Positions 32,551-43,365 of a stretch of DNA of 64,000 nucleotides are shown here, in pieces (position 1 is the stretch's first letter; every line of letters begins with the position of its first letter). A program made the translations under genes and the position numbers. Below the pieces are notes generated by a model, which saw only the letters and a program-made list of their open reading frames with translations, did no database searches and had not been told where the DNA came from. Where the stretch lies: positions 5,547,167 to 5,611,166 of the forward strand of contig NW_025335985.1 of assembly GCF_004798865.1 (NCBI RefSeq), given 5' to 3'. The stretch is from Varanus komodoensis (lineage: Eukaryota > Chordata > Lepidosauria > Squamata > Varanidae).

Positions 32551-33237
32551 CTTTCACCCACTGTGTCCTTACTTGGATGAGCATTACCTTGTAATGGTGA
32601 CCCATGCTCTGGTAACTTCCTGGTTGGATTCTTGTAATGCGCTCTATGTAGGGATGCCCTTGAAGATGGTCCAGATACTTCAGTTGGTTCAGAATAGAGC
32701 TGCCAGGATGTTGACGGGGACCGGCAGGTACTCACATATAACGCCAGTCCTCTGTCAGTTACACTGGCTGCAATTGAAGTCCAGGCCAAATTGAAGGTAC
32801 TGGTGATGGCCTATAAAGCTCTAAATGGCTTGGGTCTGGGATACCTGAAGGAGCGCCTTCTTCCCTATGTGCCCTCCCGCCCCTTGGGATCTGAGGTGGA
32901 GGTCCTTCTTCAGGAGCAATCCTTGAAAGAGGGTGGCTACCTGGAGGAGGGCCTTCTCTGCAGTGGCACCCCGACTGTGGAACACGCTCTCCAGAGAGGT
33001 TCGCCAGGTGCTGATGTTATATTTTCTTCAACGCCAGGCAAAACCTTTTTTATTTTCCTGTTATGTTAATGTTTAATAGATTTTAACTGGGGTTTTAGTG
33101 TTTCAATTATCGGATCCTGTGGTGTTTTGTTTTATTCTACTCATTTTATTGTAAGCCATTCCAAGATGCTAGTGGTGAAGGGGATAGAAAAGCTTTAAAT
33201 GAATGAATGAATGAATGAATGAATGAATGAATGAATG
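32551..33237 (+). mobile_element. L2-clade LINE 3' end inserted in a SINE
   Basis: The plus strand encodes the C-terminal domain of L2-type ORF2: MVTHALVTSWLDSCNALYVG, PLKMVQILQLVQNRAARML, TGTGRYSHITPVLCQLHWLQ, and, in the next frame from 32791, KVLVMAYKALNGLGLGYLKE, RLLPYVPSRPL and VEHALQRGSPGA. One frameshift near 32790 and later breaks inactivate it. The 3' untranslated end (TTATTGTAAGCCATTCC, GGGGATAGAAAAGCTTT) leads into (AATG)n. It is 5'-truncated at the SINE junction. Confidence 0.82.
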
Positions 33238-33238
33238 A
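33198..33238. repeat. (AATG)10 microsatellite, L2 tail
   Basis: About ten AATG units directly after the L2 3' end, most simply explained as the tandem tail of that LINE grown by slippage. Confidence 0.95.
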
Positions 33239-33314
33239 GCTGTCTTGGGTATCTTGCAAAGAAAAAGGGGCAGGATATAAATGCAGTGTAATAATAATGT
33301 GATGATGATGATAC
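33238..33314 (+). mobile_element. CORE/MIR-like SINE, 3' part, split by L2
   Basis: Begins AGCTGTCTTGGGTATCTTGC and continues AAAGGGGCAGGATATAAATG, then AATAATAATG and (ATG)n. It is the exact continuation expected for the SINE piece that ends at 32550. Confidence 0.72.
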
Positions 33315-34388
33315 ATTGTGGCTAATAGACAGTGTCTAGATGGCTACAGGGTAGGTAAGAGTTCCAGCTCTAAACTCAGGAAATTGTTCAAAGCTGGGCC
33401 TGCAGCATGAGATGACTCTCTCTCTGCCTGCACATGTGGTGCAATTCCTTCTGCATCAGCTGCAGTTCCAGAGTTGCAAATGTTGGCTTTGGAAATGGTA
33501 TGTGCACGTATGAGGTGGGGTGGGGTTGGGACAGTTCTGAGAGGAGGGCTGGGATGCCACTGGAATAAAAGGAATCCCAGCAGTATTTCAGTCCAAAAAA
33601 GACGTAACCAGCCAATGCCGGTTTGACCTTTGCAACCTGGGAGAAACATGGCAGCCATTCTTGCCTCCATGCTCCTCTTGTCCTCCATTAGATTTCTACA
33701 ATCTTTGGAGTGTGGAGTGTCACCAAAAGTCTTGTGGGATGGTGCCCCAAAGTGCTGAACGTTCCACTCATTTTCAGAGCACCCCTCTCAGGATTCGTTA
33801 CTCCATGGGCTTCCTTCCAGCTCAGCAGATACAGAGTTGACAAGAATTAATATTAATGGTTGGTACAGGCCTTAGCTACCACCCTTCCATATCTCTGTTG
33901 ATATGGCTGGAACAATACTGATTAAGACAAACTCACTTTTCATATTTCATCGGAGTCATTTATCAAAGACCTGTCACTGATTCACTGATCATTTAAAAAT
34001 GATAACTGAACTCTATCTCCCATCCCTCCCCACCTGCATTCTTATTAACCTTCTTGGGACATGGAAGGTGGCGTGGTTGGTGGTGCTGGAAGGTGAAACC
34101 TGCAAAAACACTCTCTCTTCATTCCTCCAGTGGATACCACCATCGCAGGGTGGTCACTTCCGTGAAAGATGGAAAAGATGGTCTGTGTTCACACTGTACC
34201 ATCCTCCCTGCATGCTCTTCAGAGCAAGCCCCTCTGTCAATCTGGTTCTGAATGTGCTAGTTAAATTAAATGGCTTTGCATCTGATCTAGGAAATTTGCT
34301 CTTCGTATCTGCATCCAAAGTCCCTTTGGGCCCGCAGAACAAGCCCAAAGTGCTCCTCTGAATCCAGCCTAGAGCATTTCAATATAGG
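33315..34388. other. Unassigned
   Basis: No gene or named repeat. A 114-codon minus-strand frame at 33344-33688 has no motif. A 120-codon plus frame at 33999-34361 likewise. Confidence 0.4.
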
Positions 34389-34636
34389 ACCAGCCCTACC
34401 ATAAGGCAAGGTGAAGCAATGGGGCTGCGGTGCTAGGGGGCAGCCCTATATGTCCAAGGCAGCCTGCCCTTTACTCTGTGTTGGCCTGTTCCCCTGGAGT
34501 GCAGGGGAAGGCACTGTCCTGTCCTCATTCTTCAGAGGAGATTTGACTTCCAGGCTTGTTGGGTTTGTGCTGATCAAATCGGAGGGGGCAATAGATGGAC
34601 CTTTGTCTCAGGCGGCAAAAAGCCTTGGGGCAGCCC
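34389..34636. mobile_element. Putative non-autonomous DNA transposon
   Basis: Starts near CCAGCCCTACCATAAGGC with GGTGAAGCAATGGGGCTGCG, and ends with the 58-bp segment shared with 28582-28639 (CAATAGATGGAC and GGCGGCAAAAAGCC) and GGGGCAGCCC. The ends resemble reptile hAT-type elements with CCCTACCATTAGGC-like starts. No coding sequence and no clear target duplication. Confidence 0.4.
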
Positions 34637-35599
34637 GACTGAAATGCCCGGCTCGTAGGAAGGAATCCTTTAAAAGAGGCTTGTTAGCAGGTCTGGTACA
34701 GAGGGGTGGGGCAAACGATATGCCTTCTAAGACAGTATGACTGAAAGCATGGATCTGTTTCAATCCTCCAGTGATAGAGGTGATATTCCAAGACAGGCGA
34801 TACTGCATTACTAAGCCTGAGGCATTTCCTCCTCAGGAAAGCTGGAGCTGAGATTGGAAAAATTAATGACTGAATTTATGACTGATCAAGCCAATGAGAA
34901 GATAAATCAGTACCAAATACCGGCTTTGATTTCATTTTCTCCTGTGGGAGCAATACTCTGCAGCCCTTATCCCTTGCCACCCTACACATAAAAAGATCGT
35001 GCATTGAGGATACGCCAGTAAAATTGGAAGCATGAATTTTATTTTAGTATGAATGACACCTTAACTTAAGGAGGCAAATGATCCGTACTCAGAGCTATAG
35101 TGAAATAGATCAAGCTACACTTCTGTTGCATGTCTTGCTCCTTGTGTATCCTTTGTGTTAAGGATACAGAAGGAGCAAGCCTTTCCTATATTATGCACAG
35201 AGACTCACACATTTCAAGGTCATACGTATGTCTAAATACTGGGGAGAGATGCATTTTTCTCCCCAACACTTGGCACAAGTAAATAAAACGGGGGTTTATG
35301 CAGAATGATACATGATCCTTAACAATTCATTCTGTGCTAAGGACCCTGGTTCCTTCTGTGTCAATCAGGAAACAGGTCACTCAGCAGTGATGATGATACT
35401 AGAATATTAAAAGCACCACCCTGTACTCACTTTCCTCGGAACGAGCCTCACTGAACACAGTGGGGCTCACTGCCGTGAGGTTTCCACAGACCCGGTGGAC
35501 CGATGAGGAAGAGGCAGGGTGCGTTCCCCCCATCTGTAGCAGAAGTACACCTGGTGTCATCATGATATTTTCAGCACCAGGCATGTTAAGAACTGCTGC
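34637..35599. other. Unassigned
   Basis: No gene or repeat recognised. GTGTATCCTTTGTGTTAAGGATACAG (in two pieces, 35143 onward) contains a short inverted repeat GTATCCTT / AAGGATAC. Confidence 0.4.
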
Positions 35600-35843
35600 T
35601 CTAATATTTTATATTTTTAAGGACAATTTTAATGATTATAAATTGTAACACTGCTGTGCCTGAGGTAATTTTTCTGACTGTTGTAGTTATCAGGCAGAGT
35701 GCACTGTTACTGTATTTTATTGCATGAATTTTTCTTGCATGCATTTTATGGTTGGCTCTTTTTCTCATTGTATATTTGTTCTGGATTGTACACTGTCCAG
35801 AGGGCCCCAGAGAGTGATATAAATGTAATAAACAAACAAACAT
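35600..35843 (+). mobile_element. L2-type LINE 3' end
   Basis: AT-rich lead-in (TAATGATTATAAATTGTAAC) followed by the L2-like terminus TTGTACACTGTCCAGAGGG, AGAGAGTGATATAAATG and a tail AATAAACAAACAAACA. Same general family as 31980 but a different subfamily. Confidence 0.6.
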
Positions 35844-36881
35844 AATCAGGGAGTGATGTATTTTGGGAATGAATTTCAGTTGCACTGACTGATGGGATAC
35901 CTGCCAACAGTGGGAGGACTGGTTGGGGAGGATGAAAACCATGATAAAATAGAAACAACTTGATTGTCAGGTAGATCATGGTTAAAAACAAAAACACAAA
36001 CCATGGTAACCATGGAGGGTTGCTTGTTGTTTTGTGTGAACGCAGCCAGTGAATGCTGTATGAGAGTAGATTGATTTCATGAATGGATTGTCCTCACCAA
36101 AGGCTCTCCTTGTCACTGTCAAGAAGTAATTTTATGCAACACTGTTTATAGCAACTCGACTCACATTGCAAGCATTTGCTATAATCTACAGAATGAGATG
36201 TGGTATAAAGAAATACAGTCTGAAGCCAAAGGAAATGCCATCCATTCATAATTGGCATTTTAGAAAGGAAAGTTTTTGAACAGACTGGATGATCTAATAC
36301 TGCAGGTTGGTTTGATGTGACGGCAAGTTGTAGCACATACCCTTCACGACTGGCTATTAATTGTCATTACTGGCTTCTTACATATGGGGAAGTCTGTGAA
36401 ATGGTTGTAAAAAAATATTTCCATACCAGCTGGCATTGATGTTAGACCAGGAAAGTGAATAAAGAAGGGACATCAGAAAAAAACAGAAATCAGCCAGATT
36501 GGCAGTGCATGCCAGAGAATCCAAGGACCACGCAGAATGTAGCTTGCATTTATGGGGTTTGATCATGACATCATGAGTCATGTGTCTACAATGGTGGCTG
36601 GATCCCAGGGAGAAACATGCTTTCTTCTCATGGAGATTCTTTGTTCTCCTCAGTTCAAGTGAGTTGTAGCTGCCATTCTCCAGGGATTAGAAACCTCCTT
36701 CCCCAGTGCCACTGGAGCTCCAGAAGATACGTTTCGGAGCAATGGAATCATGGATCCCATTTGAACAGGGAGGCCGACACCATTGGCCACCACCACACGC
36801 ACCCATCCACTTTGAATTCTCTGTCATCGTGGCACAGAATTTCCCAAGCAACAGCATATGGTTCCCTGTGTGAACAAAGTA
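35844..36881. other. Unassigned
   Basis: No gene or known repeat. Ends at the TA flank of the Tigger-like element. Confidence 0.4.
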
Positions 36882-36907
36882 CAGTGGTACCTTAGCTCAC
36901 GAACTTA

Positions 36908-37093
36908 ATCCATTCCACGACTCTGGTTGTGACTCAAATTGGTTGTGACCCAAGTCAAATTTCCCCATAAGATTCACTGTAAATAAGGCTAATCTGTTCT
37001 GGCCCCTCCAAATGTGGTTGTGAGCCAATTTTTGGTCGTGAGCCAAGTCAAATTTCCCCATAAGGTTCAATGTAAATAAGGTTAATCCATTCT
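36908..37093. repeat. Subterminal 93-bp tandem duplication in the Tigger-like element
   Basis: Two units containing GTGAGCCAA/GTGACCCAA, CAAGTCAAATTTCCCCATAAG and TGTAAATAAGG stand head to tail with a 93-bp period. Repeats inside the ends of DNA transposons often bind transposase. Confidence 0.7.
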
Positions 37094-37200
37094 GGAACTA
37101 ATTTTTTTTAATCAGAAAAATTTGAAACAAAGTGACAAAGAACAACAAAGTAACCAAGTACAGTACAGTGGAGAACACTAACCTAGGTGGGGGGGGCAGG

Positions 37201-37613
37201 TTATTGTTTTGTGGAAGAGTCCCCCTCTATAAGGACACTGGGGAGATCTCTTTCAGGGGTTTCCTCTCTTCTTTGTCTCTTAGCTGCAGGGTCAGTTTTG
37301 GTTAAAAATCTGTCTATAGTCACTTGGTGTGTTCTTTGCACTGCATAACCCTCCGGAAATGAGAGACCACGTTATCGTTCATCAGATTCAACTCTGTTAC
37401 AGTTCTGTTGGGATGGTAGTTCTCAAAGAAATCCTGGCACTCATCCCATTTTTTCATAATGGATGGTATCACATCACTGCTAACCTCCTCCCTGCCTTCC
37501 TCTTCCTCAGTGGGATTCTCCTCAGCAAGTGCCTGCTGCTGCTCACGCTGGAGTTCAGCAAGTTCTTCTGCCGTCAGCTCCTCTGTGTCTTCCCTGCACG
37601 AACACAACTGCAA
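37201..37613 (-). pseudogene. Tigger/pogo transposase C-terminus, frameshifted
   Basis: A first frame (37613-37320, 97 codons) reads EELTAEELAELQREQQQALA, then an acidic run EEEEGREE, SSDVIPSIMKKWDECQDF and NDNVVSHFRRVMQCKEHTK, the usual tail of Tigger-type transposases. The gene continues in another frame from about 37345 as HQVTIDRFLTKTDPAAKRQR and ends LIEGDSSTKQ at a TAA near 37201. QVTIDRFL (37326-37303) fits the PCNA-interaction box pattern Q-x-x-I-x-x-F. One indel separates the two parts. N-terminal HTH and DDE domains are absent. Confidence 0.8.
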
Positions 37614-37820
37614 TCATGGCCATCTCCCCACTCGGGGGGTGGGGTGGGGAAATGGCTGTGATTGTGCTGGTTGGGGGTGGGGGGGAGAGTGGCCGAGATT
37701 GTGCTCATCTTTCCTGCAGGAGCGCCCCCACGATCACGCATGTCTTCCCTGCATGAACCCGACCTCGATCGTGGCCATCTCCCCACTCGGGGGGGGGAGG
37801 TGGGGAGATGGCCGCGATCT
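37588..37820. repeat. GC-rich tandem hairpin units inside the Tigger-like element
   Basis: The motif TCTTCCCTGCA(C/T)GAAC starts at 37588 and again at 37743 (155-bp period). Each is followed by a hairpin: 37767-37785 pairs with 37801-37819 at 18 of 19 bases, and 37611-37630 pairs with 37645-37664 or nearby at about 17 of 20. G runs fill the loops. A third, degraded unit lies between them. Confidence 0.75.
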
Positions 37821-37933
37821 TGGTTGTCACCCAATGCGGAGTTTGCGACCCAAGTCAAAATTTTCATGAAATTTTTGTTTGTGACCCGATTTGGTTGTGA
37901 ACCAAGGCATTCGTGAGCTGAAACACCACTGTA

Positions 37934-39889
37934 TCTGGGGGTGGCTTGGTTTGGAATGGGCAGCTAAGCCCCACGTTCTTCTAGCTGAACCTGGTTGAAA
38001 CATTATTTTCAAAACTGAACTCAACATCTGTCATATGAGATTGTAAGTGATGTCACATCACATGTCCACATAGCTGTTTCTGAGGTGAAAGGTTTTGGAA
38101 TGGGTGGATCATTCTCTTTCCAGGCCAAGTTGGTTTTCCATTAGCTGTTCATATGGCAGTTCTGTTCCATTTGCACATCTACTTGCAAATCTTCTAAATC
38201 AAATCAAATCAAATCAAATCAAATCAGCACATCACCCAACAGTGGGAGCGCCACAGCCTTAAGACTAGAGGCTAGTGATGTGTGAGAAATCAGATTTTGG
38301 GGTGGGAAACCATCAGATGTTCCAAGTTCAGCTCCCTAGACCAGGTTACCTTCTGAAGCACATGAAAGTTTTTACAAGAAACATATATACCCCATTTCAA
38401 CAACTTCTAGCAATAAATCCTTAGATAATGTCTCTGAATCTCAGTCTGAAATTCTAGAGGACGAAACAGTTTATGAACACCCTGAATGAACTCTCAAGAA
38501 ATGATTTCGTATTCTCAAATCTCTTTTGGGTTCTCTCAAAAATTCTCTGATGTTTTGCTTCCGTTAGTCCCCCAAATTTACTCTGAGTTGCACATTGGGC
38601 AGATGCTGTTGCTGAATATCTACACCAAGGCCAATGATGCAGACACAAACTCCAGTCTGAGAGTGTGTAAATCTAGACAGACCTTGATGTGAACTGAGGG
38701 CATGTATTTGTTTTAGGCAGGACAACTTCAGTCAAGACAGCGCTAGAAATTTGTGCCAGAGACTGCATTGGAATGATTGGAGCTGCTATCACCTGGAGTA
38801 AAAAATAAGGGGTCACAGGGTGCATTGAGGACCTTGACATATTCTGCATTCTGTGATGACTCTGCATGACTGCGGACAAGCAGAATAAAAGGAAGGGATG
38901 CTAGAAGGGATCTGCGGTTTCAGTGGCATCATCGACCTGACACCTGTGTTCCTTGTAAAGCTTCACAGTGGAATGACTTCATGTGATTAATGCCCAGCCT
39001 CCAAAGGCCAGCAGTAACACAGGTTAGTGCTGCACCTTTCATTAAGCAGCACTTACGTACAGTGCTTGGGTGGGGTTTGAAACAGGCGGAAATAATGTTG
39101 CCTGGACTGGAATTGCAGGCAACTCTTAGACACCAGTTCTGACTAATTCACTTGAAAGGATACAGTCATCTGATAATCCCCTCGAAAGTTAATATTTAAT
39201 TTCCACCTAGGCTTTTCTTCCTTCCTTTCTTAATTCAGCAGCTATTGATGAGGATCAGTTTCATTCTAGAAGGCAGGCTACATTAATGGCCTGCTCATAA
39301 AAATAATCACAGACTTGTCTGACGCCATCCTTTTGTCCCCAAGAATGTGATTCATTTCAGAATGGTGCAAGCATGATAAGTACCTGCTTTCTCCCACCAT
39401 AGAAATTAAAGCAAACCTCTTTTTCACAGGTTCCAAGGGGAGAACTCAACAGCAAATGAATTAATGGGTGTGCGTGTAGCTTTTGGCAAAATTTGAAACA
39501 GTCAAAATTCAGCTGATTTGGATCTTGGAGTGAAATCATACAAACCAGCAGAGAAAACAGGAAAAATACTTCTGCGGACGGTCACCTTTTCCCAAGTGCC
39601 TGTCCCAGCTGCCTAATGCATTGACTATATTCAGGGATTTTAATATGTAAGCATTTGCATGCAACACAGACCAAATTTTCCATGTATGGTTTCCATCTCT
39701 AGCTTGAAGGTTACAGCAAAGAAGACATCTACTATTAAATAAGTATGGCCATCATCTCGAATTTTTCCAAAGGCATTCTCCAGGTCTCCAGCCGTTCTTC
39801 ACAAGCCACTGAGCTAACAGCACTGGTGGTGTGCTTAATGGAATATTTATTCTTAAGAGCACACTGAAACTGAAGGTTAAGAAAATTTT
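37934..39889. other. Unassigned; (AAATC)6 at 38196
   Basis: Contains an AAATC microsatellite at 38196-38226 and no recognised gene or transposon. 39200-39360 is repeat-poor and could be conserved sequence, but nothing in it proves that. Confidence 0.45.
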
Positions 39890-40037
39890 TTGTTTAGTCA
39901 CAAAGTCGTGCCCGACCCATCATGACCCCATGGAAAACATTCCTCCAGGTTCTCCTGTCCTCCAACATCCCCCATAGTTCACCCAAGCCCACATCCACTG
40001 CCCCAGTGACCCCATCCAACCACCTCAACCTCTGCCA
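39890..40037 (-). mobile_element. BovB LINE 3' end, about 150 bp
   Basis: The plus strand reads TTTAGTCACAAAGTCGTGCC, CGACCCATCATGACCCCATG, GAAAACATTCCTCCAGG and CTGTCCTCCAACATC, the reverse of the BovB terminus at 14.8 kb. Strong 5' truncation near 40037. It could also be the tail of a Sauria-type SINE, but no SINE head is seen. Confidence 0.8.
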
Positions 40038-40040
40038 GTT

Positions 40041-40799
40041 AGGAATATGAAACTCATCTAAGAAATGCCAAGAGTTCCTAAATAGTTTTGTAGCAGTAAA
40101 TTTGGAAGTGCAAACATACCATCAAGCATACCAATGGTCCCCATAGGCACACCCAGAGGGAGTCCAAAAATGCAACAGCTGTGTCGAAACAAACCTGCCC
40201 TAGCAGTTTTCATCTTTGCTCAGAATTGGTCTTTGATAGAACACATGGGCCTTATTTGCCCATTCCAAGCTCAGCTACCTCAGAATGCTTTGGCTAATAA
40301 CAGGAAGCTGTATAGTGTTGCTGAAAAACATAATCTCTGCCTCATTTCTGCTATGATGAAGTTTGCAGGCTGGTTTAGAGTGAAGAGGACTAGCAAATGA
40401 CATCAGCATGTCTGCAAATACAAATTTTTCAAATAATCCAGTGACCTCTGGCTCCACTAAGTTACTCTTCCCAAAACTGTATAATCTCACCTCTACATCA
40501 GCCTCAAATTTTGATTTATATGGAATTCGATCCTCACCTTTCTAATCTTCTACTGATTAGAAAAAAATTTATTCCACTCTTCAGGACAAGTAGTCTTAAT
40601 AAATGACAAATTTAAAAGATAACAAGAATGAATCAGCAAGAGAACAATGATAAAGCAGCAGCTTAAAACTATGGGTGAACAAATCTGTCCATGCTGACTT
40701 CTCTCAGTTGCTCATTTTTCCAAACTTCAAAAAGAAATTAGATTGGGAGGAGGCAAAATTGAGGGTTTTGCTTAACCTGAATCCATCATTGATGTTTTC
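40041..40799. other. Unassigned
   Basis: No gene or repeat recognised. AT-rich. Confidence 0.4.
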
Positions 40800-40915
40800 A
40801 TTGTTTATTTATTTTTATTTATTTATTAAAACATTTCTATGCCGCCCCTTGCCAAGGCCTCGGGGTGGCTTACAACATTGAATACAAAATACATTAAAAC
40901 AATGACAATTAAAAT
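40800..40915 (-). mobile_element. L2-type LINE 3' end
   Basis: On the plus strand a TTTATTTATTTTTATTTATT tail is followed by TTCTATGCCGCCCCTTGCC and CGGGGTGGCTTACAACATTG, the reverse of the common reptile ending with a GTAAGCC...GGCGGCATA core. Confidence 0.65.
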
Positions 40916-43193
40916 ATATATAGTTTAATGAGGTTGTTGTATTGTCATGGCTAATATCTGTGGTTGTTTTAACTCTCCTATGTTTTAACTTCATGGTAAG
41001 GGAGGTATCTAAGAATGCGTTTACTTATTGTTATTGAGTGCCAGAGGACCAAGTTTTCCACCCCTCCTTTTCGTGGCAGCCACTGCATTATACGGGGACT
41101 CCCCACTCCCAGTTTGACGTCAGATGTCGCCCTGTCCATGCTGCTTATATAGCAAGCTTAATCAGTTCTTCATGATTCATCTGTTCTTCATAATTCAGTG
41201 GGTGCATCATACCAGCTTTGATCCTGTCTGCCAGCTATCAGATAAGTTAGCTTTGCATCATGCAGTGGGACAAAATTGATTCTTGCCTAACTGTTTTGGA
41301 TATTGTGTTGTTTGAGGAAGTGAACCAGTTTTAGGAACTAAGTCTGTTTGCAGTTGGATTAGGAGAGTAAATGGAAACAGCCAGTTATGCACCCTGTTCC
41401 TCAGAATTACCAGACATGGGCAACAGAAAACAAACAAAAACTAGTTCCAGTGCAATTGGATACCCTTGTTGAGTTGTCACTTAATTGTTATGTATCTTTT
41501 ATTTTGTGCAACTGAACTGTAACATGCTAATACTGATATAGTATCTTGCTGAGAAAGAGACTGAAAGGTGAAAGGATTCTGTGGAAATTAACATGAATTT
41601 CATGAAGTCCACATGAAACACCAAACAGAATGTTGTTTTATCTTCAGTGAGGTTTTTAACAAATGATTTGTTCTTACGAGGTACAATCCACCTTTCTGAG
41701 CATAGAGACACACAAGGAAGGTTATATAGTTTTATTAAAAGAACCATGTCATGATTAATTAAAATTGAATTCCATCATTAGCAACAGAAAAAGTGCAACC
41801 ATGTAAAAGTCCCTTTAAAGTTCCTTTGAATCAGCCATCAAGTGAGATTTAGAATGGAAAATTAAAAGGCCAGATACAATTGCCTTAGAAGGCCATTTCG
41901 ATAATCTGGGCAGCACAGTCCAAGTTCCTTTTTCAAAAGCACAGACAGACAGCTTTCCAAATGATAGAATTCAAGTTTGAATGACCATTTTATACTGCAA
42001 GTACTTAAAAAAAAATTGGACCTCAGCTTGCTTATCGAGTTGTTGAATGATTTTGCCATGGGCCAACAGCAATATTCTAAACCTGCAGACATCTGTCTTC
42101 TGCAACAACAATGCATATTATTTCATACAGTTATTCTTAACCGATAATGTCTGGATCAAGATATACCAAACTGTGTGGAAACATCATTTTCAGAAACGCG
42201 TCTGTGTAGTGGGTGGAGGGACTTTTTCAACAAATTTGGCACTTGGGAAAATATGTATGGAAAGTCATGATGTAATGTTATCCCTTGTTACTTTATATGA
42301 TTTCCTTCCATTTCTTCCATTTCTCTGTCAATTTTTCATTTGTAAATGTGAATCTGTAATCCATACCACACCCATCATATCAGTGATCCCCACACTCATA
42401 TAAACACCTTCAGGTTTATATATCTTGGGACATTATGCTTAAATTCCATCAGATCGTATTATGTTGCATTGCTTTCTCTCTTATTATAAGTGTACTAATC
42501 ACCGAAACCTTTGGTGTGGCCAGGGATACTTTTTATCTACAATAACAACTCTCACAACACATGCATGCTTTAAATTAGTTAGGGTTAGGGTTAAGACTCA
42601 CATTTGTAAAGGCTCACATTTCAAGAAAAAAAAATCCAAACTAATGTTTTAAATGCTTTCTTTTCCTAAGAATCAGAAAGTGAATTAGGTGAAAGGAAGG
42701 GAGATTCACCCATCTCCCCTGCACACAAATATCCAAGATAAAGTCTAAAAAACAAAAGTACACACACGAATCAACATAACAGCTACTAAGTCTTAAGGAT
42801 CTTTTTAACTCTATAGAAGTAAGTTGAAGCATCAAGTAACACCATGACCTAAACAAGACCCATTAACCTCTTCTACTTCCATTCAGCATTCATCGGAATC
42901 ATAAAAAAAGTTGCCCATATCCTTTTATACTCTGTTCCTTGACTCTTATCTAAGGGAACCTCTCATACAACACGGACTGCTTTATTGACCTCACATTTCC
43001 TGTTCCTTGATGGACTAGGCTTACCTTTGACTGTGTATCTTGAGCTGAATTATCTACCTAATAAAGCCAATTCATTCGATTGAAGCAAGCATCCATTTCC
43101 AAGAAAACCAGCCAACTCACTTAACTACATGTTTCATTCATCTAACATTGCATCAGAAGTCCTTCTGACACTTGCCAGAGACTTCTCTAGGAC
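40916..43193. other. Unassigned, with a short telomere-like motif
   Basis: About 2.3 kb without gene or clear transposon. Contains TTAG(TTAGGG)2TTA at 42575-42593, an A run at 42008-42016 and AT-rich sequence. 41880-42110 is repeat-poor. Confidence 0.45.
42575..42593 (+). repeat. Short interstitial telomere-like repeat
   Basis: TTAGTTAGGGTTAGGGTTA, two full TTAGGG units plus partial ones, in otherwise unique sequence. Confidence 0.6.
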
Positions 43194-43222
43194 TTATTTA
43201 TTTATTTATTTATTTATTTAAT
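43193..43222. repeat. (TTAT)n microsatellite
   Basis: TTTA/TTAT tandem run of about seven units followed by AATAAATAAAAT. It may be the tail of a lost LINE or SINE. Confidence 0.85.
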
Positions 43223-43302
43223 AAATAAAATAATTTATAAATATGACTTAGACTTGACTGAAGTCAGCAAACACTAGATGAAATAAATTTAATTCTCTAG
43301 AT

Positions 43303-43365
43303 CAGCCTTCCCTAACCTAGCGCCTTCCAGACACCTTTGGACTGCAGCACCTAGAGGAAGGTACT
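43303..43365. mobile_element. hAT-like MITE terminal fragment
   Basis: CAGCCTTCCCTAACCTAGCG, CTTCCAGACACCTTTGGACT match the start of the element at 47730 (CAGCCTTCCTCAATCTGGTG). Only one end is present. Confidence 0.5.

Larger units (their letters stand above)
36882..37931 (-). mobile_element. Tigger/pogo-type DNA transposon, 1,050 bp, internally rearranged
   Basis: Flanked by TA on both sides (36880-36881 and 37932-37933), as expected for Tc1/mariner/pogo insertions. The ends begin CAGTGGT and share AGCTCACGAA, giving inverted repeats of about 23 bp with several mismatches. A 93-bp subterminal tandem duplication lies at the left (CAAGTCAAATTTCCCCATAAG recurs at 36951 and 37044). The middle carries the C-terminal part of a pogo-like transposase on the minus strand (37613-37201). 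Between it and the right end are GC-rich tandem hairpins (37588-37820). The DDE catalytic domain and DNA-binding HTH are missing, so it is a non-autonomous deletion derivative. It is otherwise complete at both ends. Confidence 0.85.

Noticed and set aside
37459-37916. Plus-strand frames of 75-136 codons in the GC-rich area
   Set aside because: Shadows of the minus-strand transposase tail and of the hairpin tandems.
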